7,964 bases of DNA from CAZTLI01 sp964614375 (GTDB lineage: Bacteria > Chloroflexota > Anaerolineae > Aggregatilineales > Phototrophicaceae), in NCBI GenBank assembly GCA_964614375.1, contig CAZTLI010000247.1, forward strand, positions 1-7,964, read 5' to 3'. A program made the translations under genes and the position numbers. A model generated the notes under the pieces. It was given only the letters and a program-made list of their open reading frames with translations, had not been told where the DNA came from and did no database searches. Positions within the stretch are counted from its first letter, which is position 1. Each line of letters begins with the position of its first letter. Of this stretch, positions 4,329 through 7,964 are shown in pieces.

Positions 4329-5408
4329 TTAGTCGCCGCGTCCGCGACCATCGCCACCACCGTCATTACCGCCATCGTTACTTCCACCACTGTCATCGCC
4401 TCTATCACCGCGATCACCCGTGTCATTACCACCATCGTCGCCCGATGAGTCATCCCCACCATCATTCTGTGAGGCATTGTACAGGCGGCGGCACTGCTCG
4501 GTTGTGAAACCCGCAGCACGGCAGCGTTCGGCTAAATCGCCATTGCCATCGTTGGCCGCGATAATCCGGCGGCATTCCTGAGTCGTGAAGCCCGCGTTCA
4601 GGCAGCGACGCACCAGCGGATTGCCTTCGTCATCGTCCTGCGCGGCATTGTACAGGCGGCGGCACTGTTCAATGGTGTACCCCGCAGCGCGGCAGCGTTC
4701 GACTAAATCACCACCATTGTCGTTGGCGTTGACAATCCGGCGGCATTCCTGTGGCGTAAACCCGGCGAGACGGCAGCGTTCGGCGATGTTGGTCTCGTCG
4801 TCACCGTCGCCATTCAGGATACGGCGGCACTCTTCAAGGGTATAACCAGCGGCACGGCAGCGTTCCAAAACGTGGTCATTGTCCCACCCATTGACGATGC
4901 GACGGCACTGTTCAATCGTCAGACCGGCAGCACGGCAGCGTTCTAATATGCTGTTGACATCATCATCGCTCAAAATACGGCGGCACTCTTCGGCTGTCAG
5001 GCCAGCCGCACGACAGCGCTGCGCGGGGGTGTGCCCATTGTCGAACAAATCACGGCATTCTTCCGCTGACAGGCCAGCAGCACGGCAGCGACGCAGTACA
5101 TTGTCGATTTCGGGACGTGGGTCGGGTTCGTGTGGCACAAACAACCGCTGTCCGACACTAATCAAGCGCGCATTGCGAATGCAGTTGGCACGTTGCAGCG
5201 CGGTCACGTCACTATCTGTCCGCAGGGCGATGCCATAGAGCGTGTCGCCTTCCTGTACTTCATACACCACCCAGCCATCGGGTTGTGTGGGGGTACAGTC
5301 GGAATCGGGTGTGGTGTCCTGCGCGTGCAGGGCGGGTAATCCTGCAAACGCCAGCACAAACAGCGCAATCACTGGCAGCAGGATACGGATGCGTTGGAAC
5401 TTCAACAT
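4329..5408 (-). CDS. Secreted LysM protein with eight C-x9-C repeats and a Gly/Asp/Arg-rich tail
   Basis: This 359-residue protein starts at an ATG with GGAG 8 nt upstream. Residues 1-29 form a Sec-type signal peptide (basic KFQRIR, hydrophobic core LLPVIALFVLAFAG, likely cleavage after ALHA). A LysM domain follows at about 46-92 (GWVVYEVQEGDTLYGIA to GQRLFVP), which in known proteins binds peptidoglycan or chitin-like glycans; C38 and C76 flank its core. Residues 104-311 hold eight copies of a unit with core RCRAAG-[LYF]-T-x-E-[EQ]-C-R-R, each with two cysteines nine residues apart, joined by short Asp/Asn/Gly-rich spacers. Residues 312-359 are low-complexity Gly/Asp/Ser/Arg. All 18 cysteines belong to obvious pairs, which suits a disulfide-rich extracytoplasmic protein. 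I do not recognise the repeat as a named family. The gene precedes the ECF sigma gene by 97 bp on the same strand. Confidence 0.9.
   Translation of the reverse strand: MLKFQRIRILLPVIALFVLAFAGLPALHAQDTTPDSDCTPTQPDGWVVYEVQEGDTLYGIALRTDSDVTALQRANCIRNARLISVGQRLFVPHEPDPRPEIDNVLRRCRAAGLSAEECRDLFDNGHTPAQRCRAAGLTAEECRRILSDDDVNSILERCRAAGLTIEQCRRIVNGWDNDHVLERCRAAGYTLEECRRILNGDGDDETNIAERCRLAGFTPQECRRIVNANDNGGDLVERCRAAGYTIEQCRRLYNAAQDDDEGNPLVRRCLNAGFTTQECRRIIAANDGNGDLAERCRAAGFTTEQCRRLYNASQNDGGDDSSGDDGGNDTGDRGDRGDDSGGSNDGGNDGGGDGRGRGD
4476..5099 (-). repeat. Eight tandem coding repeats (C-x9-C units) in the LysM protein
   Basis: The translated copies have cysteine pairs at residues 108/118, 132/142, 158/168, 184/194, 212/222, 239/249, 269/279 and 296/306. 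The step from one copy to the next is 24 to 30 residues, with the variation confined to the acidic spacers. Arg before the first Cys, Ala-Gly four and five residues... after it (at positions 3 and 4 following Cys), the second Cys and the Arg after it are kept in all eight copies. At the DNA level the copies differ widely, so this is an old amplification under protein-level constraint. Confidence 0.9.
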
Positions 5409-5551
5409 GAGGATTTCTCCACTCTCTAAAAACGGGCAAAAGGTTCTGTCACAGTTACCGTCGGGAAAATGGCGAAAAGGTTGCGGGTGGAAGTTGTTAA
5501 GAAATTGTCTGGATTTTTGGGGCTGTCATTTTGGCGTTGTCGGTTGCGACG

Positions 5552-5582
5552 TTGTTATAGAAGTGCAAAATCGACCTATAAT
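5552..5582 (+). promoter_or_regulatory. Candidate promoter of the YCII-ECF42-DUF1801 operon
   Basis: A perfect TATAAT lies at 5577-5582. The best -35 match is TTGTTA (5552-5557, four of six) at a long 19-nt spacing. Transcription would start near 5589, so the in-frame ATG at 5585 would be lost and ATG 5606 used. The 197 bp between the start codons 5408 and 5606 is the shared regulatory region of two divergent sigma-factor loci; I found no convincing promoter for the minus-strand side. Confidence 0.5.
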
Positions 5583-5605
5583 CAATGAACAAGGAGAACA
5601 ATCTC

Positions 5606-5956
5606 ATGAAATACATTATGCTGATGTATTCTAACGCAGCCGCTGGCCCGCAAACGCAGGCAGAACTGGAAGCCGCCGGGCCAATGTGGTATGGCCTGTT
5701 GCAGGAAGCCAAAAAGGCAGGCGTGCTGGTGGACAATCAGGGGGTAGCGCCGGGTTCTGACCCGACAACCGTCCGTATCCGGGAGGGCAAAGCTGTCGTC
5801 ACGGATGGCCCCTTCGCCGAGACACACGAACAATTCGGCGGTTATTTTGTGTTCGACTGCGAAAATCTCGATGAAGCCATCACCTGGGCGGAAAAAATCC
5901 CCACCGTTAAATATGGCTCGATTGAGATTCGCCCGCTGTGGTCACCAGACGCATAA
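5606..5956 (+). CDS. YCII-related DGPF-domain protein
   Basis: This 116-residue protein begins MKYIMLMYSN, as is typical for the YCII/DGPF family, and carries the family signature VVTDGPFAET at residues 64-73 (DGPF at 67-70), then GGYFVFDCENLDEAITWAEKIP and the closing strand IEIRPL. The fold is a small ferredoxin-like dimer; the biochemical role of DGPF proteins is unknown, though they are repeatedly found next to ECF42 sigma factors. AAGGAG at 5591-5596 lies 9 nt before this ATG. An in-frame ATG at 5585 would add seven residues but has no Shine-Dalgarno and lies upstream of the predicted transcription start. The ECF42 sigma gene follows after 17 bp, so the two are very probably co-transcribed. 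Confidence 0.93.
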   Translation: MKYIMLMYSNAAAGPQTQAELEAAGPMWYGLLQEAKKAGVLVDNQGVAPGSDPTTVRIREGKAVVTDGPFAETHEQFGGYFVFDCENLDEAITWAEKIPTVKYGSIEIRPLWSPDA

Positions 5957-5973
5957 CAAGCGATAGGTAGAGG

Positions 5974-7194
5974 ATGACCGCAGCGGCACAGATTGAGGCC
6001 ACTTTCCGCGAGGAGCATGGACGCATCTTAGCGGCACTCATCAGCCAGCTTGGTGATTTCACACTGGCAGAAGACGCCCTGCAAGATGCGCTCATCAATG
6101 CGCTGGAACAGTGGGAGGAAAATGGTGTCCCACGCAATCCCGGCGCATGGTTGCTGACGGCTGCCAAACGGCGCGCCATTGACCGGATACGCCGTGCCTC
6201 AACGCGGGAACGTTACGCGGTCATCCTCGACACGCCTGTCACCGAGGATGAACCCGACATGGACGACTCCATCCCTGATGAACGTCTGAAACTGATGTTC
6301 ACCTGCTGCCATCCGGCATTGGCACTGGAAACACAGATTGCGCTGACGTTGCACACACTTGGCGGTCTATCCACACAGGAGGTCGCGCGGGCATTCCTCG
6401 TCGCGATTCCAACGATGGCGCAGCGGCTGGCGCGGGCGCGTAAAAAAATCCGCGATTCGCGCATCCCCTATCGCGTGCCGCCGGACAATTTGCTGCCAGA
6501 GCGATTGGACGCGCTATTAGCGGTTATCTACCTGATTTTTAATGAGGGGTACGTCGCCACCAGTGGCGAAGCCCTCATCCGGCAAGAACTTTGTGGGGAG
6601 GCCATTCGTCTGGGGCGTATACTGGTCGGTTTGATGCCCAACAGTGCGGAAGCGCATGGACTGCTGGCTTTGATGCTGCTGCACGATTCGCGGCGTGACG
6701 CACGTCTCAACGCGGCAGGTGAACTGGTTTTGTTGGATGAGCAGGACAGGTCACGCTGGAATCAGGCGCAAATCCGTGAAGGTATTGCCATTCTGGACGA
6801 GGCTCTAATCCTACACAGTCCCGGCCCCTATCAAGTGCAAGCGGCGATTAGCGCCCTCCATGCCGAAGCATTCACCGCAGATGCCACAGATTGGCCACAA
6901 ATCGCGCTGCTCTATGAATCGCTGGCGCGAATGAATCCCTCGCCCGTCGTAGAGGTGAATCGCGCCGTTGCCATCGCAATGGCACAGAGTCCCCAGGCTG
7001 GTCTGTCATTGCTTCATCAAATCACGGGTATGGATAATTTCTATCCTTATCACGTCGCGCGCGCCGATTTATTGCGACGGACGAACCAACGTGAGGCCGC
7101 CGCCGACGCCTATGAACGGGCACTTGTCCTATGTGGCAATGCTGGTGAACGCGCCTATCTGCAACGTCGGCTTGACGAGATGCAAACTTTTTAG
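5974..7194 (+). CDS. ECF42-type RNA polymerase sigma factor with long C-terminal extension (DUF6596)
   Basis: This 406-residue protein has sigma region 2 at about 8-75 (FREEHGRILAALI, LAEDALQDALINALEQW, NPGAWLLTAAKRRAIDRIRR). A linker contains the subgroup motif DERLKLMFTCCHPAL (102-116), and region 4 covers about 117-160 (LGGLSTQEVARAFLVAIPTMAQRLARARKKI). The remaining 240 residues are helical, including VIYLIFNEGY (184-193), and resemble the TPR-like extension of ECF42 proteins (GAWLL and helices such as AADAYERAL near 375-385). That group has no separate anti-sigma factor, and its extension is thought to be regulatory or required for activity. The start fits family alignments in memory; the Shine-Dalgarno is weak (AGG 6 nt before the ATG). 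It is the middle gene between YCII (17-bp gap) and DUF1801 (38-bp gap). Confidence 0.94.
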   Translation: MTAAAQIEATFREEHGRILAALISQLGDFTLAEDALQDALINALEQWEENGVPRNPGAWLLTAAKRRAIDRIRRASTRERYAVILDTPVTEDEPDMDDSIPDERLKLMFTCCHPALALETQIALTLHTLGGLSTQEVARAFLVAIPTMAQRLARARKKIRDSRIPYRVPPDNLLPERLDALLAVIYLIFNEGYVATSGEALIRQELCGEAIRLGRILVGLMPNSAEAHGLLALMLLHDSRRDARLNAAGELVLLDEQDRSRWNQAQIREGIAILDEALILHSPGPYQVQAAISALHAEAFTADATDWPQIALLYESLARMNPSPVVEVNRAVAIAMAQSPQAGLSLLHQITGMDNFYPYHVARADLLRRTNQREAAADAYERALVLCGNAGERAYLQRRLDEMQTF

Positions 7195-7232
7195 CACGAT
7201 TCGACATTCGTATAAGTGCAAAGGGAACACAC

Positions 7233-7628
7233 ATGAACAGCAAAAAAAGCGGGTTTACAACAATAGATGAATACATCGCCGCCTTTCCTGAACCTGTACA
7301 GGAAAAATTGCAAGAACTCCGCGCGACTATCAAGGCCGCTGCGCCCGATGCCACCGAGAAAATCAGCTATCAAATGCCGACGTTCGCGTTGGCAGGCAAC
7401 GTCGTCTATTTTGCGGCATGGAAAACACATATTGGATTTTATCCAGCGACGGGTGAAGTTCGAGACGCATTTGCCGATGAATTAGCCCGGTATGACAGTT
7501 CAAAAGGCGCGATTAAATTCTCGCTGGATGAGCCGCTGCCACTGGATTTGATTCGCAAAATGGTCGAGTTCCGGGTCGCCCAAAATCTCAAGAAGGCGGA
7601 AGAAAAGTCGCGCAAGAAACGCACATAA
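7233..7628 (+). CDS. DUF1801 (YdhG-like, frataxin-fold) protein
   Basis: This 131-residue protein has the DUF1801 pattern: TIDEYIAAFPEPVQEKLQELR (10-30), then AAPDATEKISYQMPTF (36-51), VVYFAAWKTHIGFYP (57-71), and KGAIKFSLDEPLPLDLIRKMVEFRV (91-115), ending in a Lys/Glu-rich helix. The fold is related to frataxin/iron-chaperone-like proteins such as B. subtilis YdhG, but a specific activity is not established for most members. AAGGGA lies 6 nt before the ATG. It follows the ECF42 sigma gene by 38 bp on the same strand with no terminator visible between, so it is probably the third gene of that operon and a likely target or accessory of the sigma factor. Confidence 0.92.
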   Translation: MNSKKSGFTTIDEYIAAFPEPVQEKLQELRATIKAAAPDATEKISYQMPTFALAGNVVYFAAWKTHIGFYPATGEVRDAFADELARYDSSKGAIKFSLDEPLPLDLIRKMVEFRVAQNLKKAEEKSRKKRT

Positions 7629-7629
7629 C

Positions 7630-7662
7630 AAAAATCCGCCCAACATCACTGTATCGGGCGGA
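7630..7662 (-). terminator. Intrinsic terminator of the PHB-depolymerase-like gene
   Basis: TCCGCCC (7635-7641) and GGGCGGA (7656-7662) form a perfect 7-bp stem around a 14-nt loop. On the minus strand the stem is followed by TTTTT (7634-7630), giving a terminator for the gene ending at 7699. On the plus strand no T-run follows, so the hairpin is at best a weak stop for the DUF1801 transcript, whose stop codon ends at 7628. Confidence 0.75.
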
Positions 7663-7698
7663 ATGGTTAATCGTGTGCCTTATTGCCTGAGACACCAG

Positions 7699-7964
7699 CT
7701 ATTCGCCCGCAGTCACGCGGCTGTGCTGGCTAAAAAATTCCCAGATGACTTCGCTGGCATGAATGTCCATGTTGATTGTACCGACAATTGACCTATCGGC
7801 GTTGCTGGCGATACCGGGCCAATTGTGCCCGCCGCCTAAAACGCCATAGAGCACGACCTGAGCACCGTTCGGGCAATCATTCACATCAACAATCCGCACC
7901 TGTGTGCCCGGTGAGTTGCCCAATTCCGGCAAGTCGATCACATCGGCTTCTTCTGAACAGCCAT
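7699..7964 (-). CDS. C-terminal fragment of a PHB depolymerase / feruloyl esterase-like alpha/beta hydrolase
   Basis: The frame is open from the right edge to a TAG at 7699, about 87 codons. It can be read upstream of the GTG at 7941 as ...GCSEEADV, so that GTG is probably internal and the gene continues outside the window. The peptide has VVLYGVLGGGHNWPG, where the His in GGGH (codon 7825-7827) is the expected catalytic His of the Ser-Asp-His triad, and ends with MDIHASEVIWEFFSQH, the family's typical final helix. A Cys in GCSEE and another in VNDCPNG could form the family disulfide. Relatives are usually secreted esterases acting on polyesters or feruloylated polysaccharides; the nucleophile and any signal peptide are not visible. 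It converges on the DUF1801 gene. Confidence 0.85.
   Translation of the reverse strand, partial: GCSEEADVIDLPELGNSPGTQVRIVDVNDCPNGAQVVLYGVLGGGHNWPGIASNADRSIVGTINMDIHASEVIWEFFSQHSRVTAGE

Noticed and set aside
4322..4519. His/Arg/Tyr-rich and Met/Val/Thr-rich open frames over the repeat gene's tail
   Set aside because: These are shadows of the low-complexity Gly/Asp codons on the minus strand, with no start signal or family similarity.
4476..5099. DNA-level repeat array such as CRISPR or iterons
   Set aside because: The periodicity follows codons of a single open frame, the copies diverge at synonymous sites, and unit length varies by whole codons.
5585..5605. YCII protein starting at ATG 5585
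   Set aside because: The family begins at MKYIMLMYSN, the Shine-Dalgarno AAGGAG lies after that ATG, and predicted transcription begins downstream of it.

Overview
The window reads like a chromosomal segment of a Chloroflexota bacterium, most likely Anaerolineae or a close relative. This is inferred from gene content: an ECF-type sigma factor paired with a DUF5667/DUF5666 membrane protein, Thr/Pro-rich extracellular linkers, LysM proteins, an ECF42-type sigma factor with a DGPF (YCII) partner, and a moderate GC content judged by eye. No marker gene fixes the taxonomy. Coding density is high, and I see no rRNA, tRNA, CRISPR array or insertion sequence.

Left part (1-2392, all minus strand): a compact operon read right to left. 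A good sigma-70-type promoter (TTGAAA-N16-TACAAT, 2365-2392) precedes a RimJ/RimL-like GNAT acetyltransferase, a dual-specificity-type phosphatase (4-bp overlap), a second related GNAT (4-bp overlap), a small protein resembling the YaeQ family of the PD-(D/E)XK fold (8-bp gap), and, after 88 bp, the first 38 codons of a short-chain dehydrogenase that runs off the left edge.

Middle part (2430-5408, minus strand): an envelope-signalling locus. The 5'-most gene encodes a secreted LysM protein with eight C-x9-C repeats and a Gly/Asp/Arg-rich tail. Next is an ECF-like sigma factor. Overlapping its end by 8 bp is a single-pass membrane protein: a cytoplasmic helical N-terminus, a membrane segment, DUF5667 and DUF5666-like regions, a Thr/Pro linker, a LysM domain and a similar Gly/Asp/Arg tail. 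An intrinsic terminator (2430-2455) closes the unit. The two LysM proteins share an unusual cysteine pair, spaced 38 residues apart in both, and an identical eight-residue stretch in their tails. The likely reading is that the membrane protein is the anti-sigma factor or sensor for the sigma factor, and that the secreted repeat protein acts on the same wall site.

Right part (5552-7628, plus strand), diverging from the locus above: a YCII/DGPF protein, an ECF42-type sigma factor with a long helical C-terminal extension, and a DUF1801 protein. This follows a known association of ECF42 sigma factors with DGPF proteins. A convergent minus-strand gene fragment (7699-7964) encodes the C-terminal end of a PHB-depolymerase/feruloyl-esterase-like hydrolase, with its own intrinsic terminator (7630-7662).

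The most interesting material is the sigma/LysM/C-x9-C locus in the middle.
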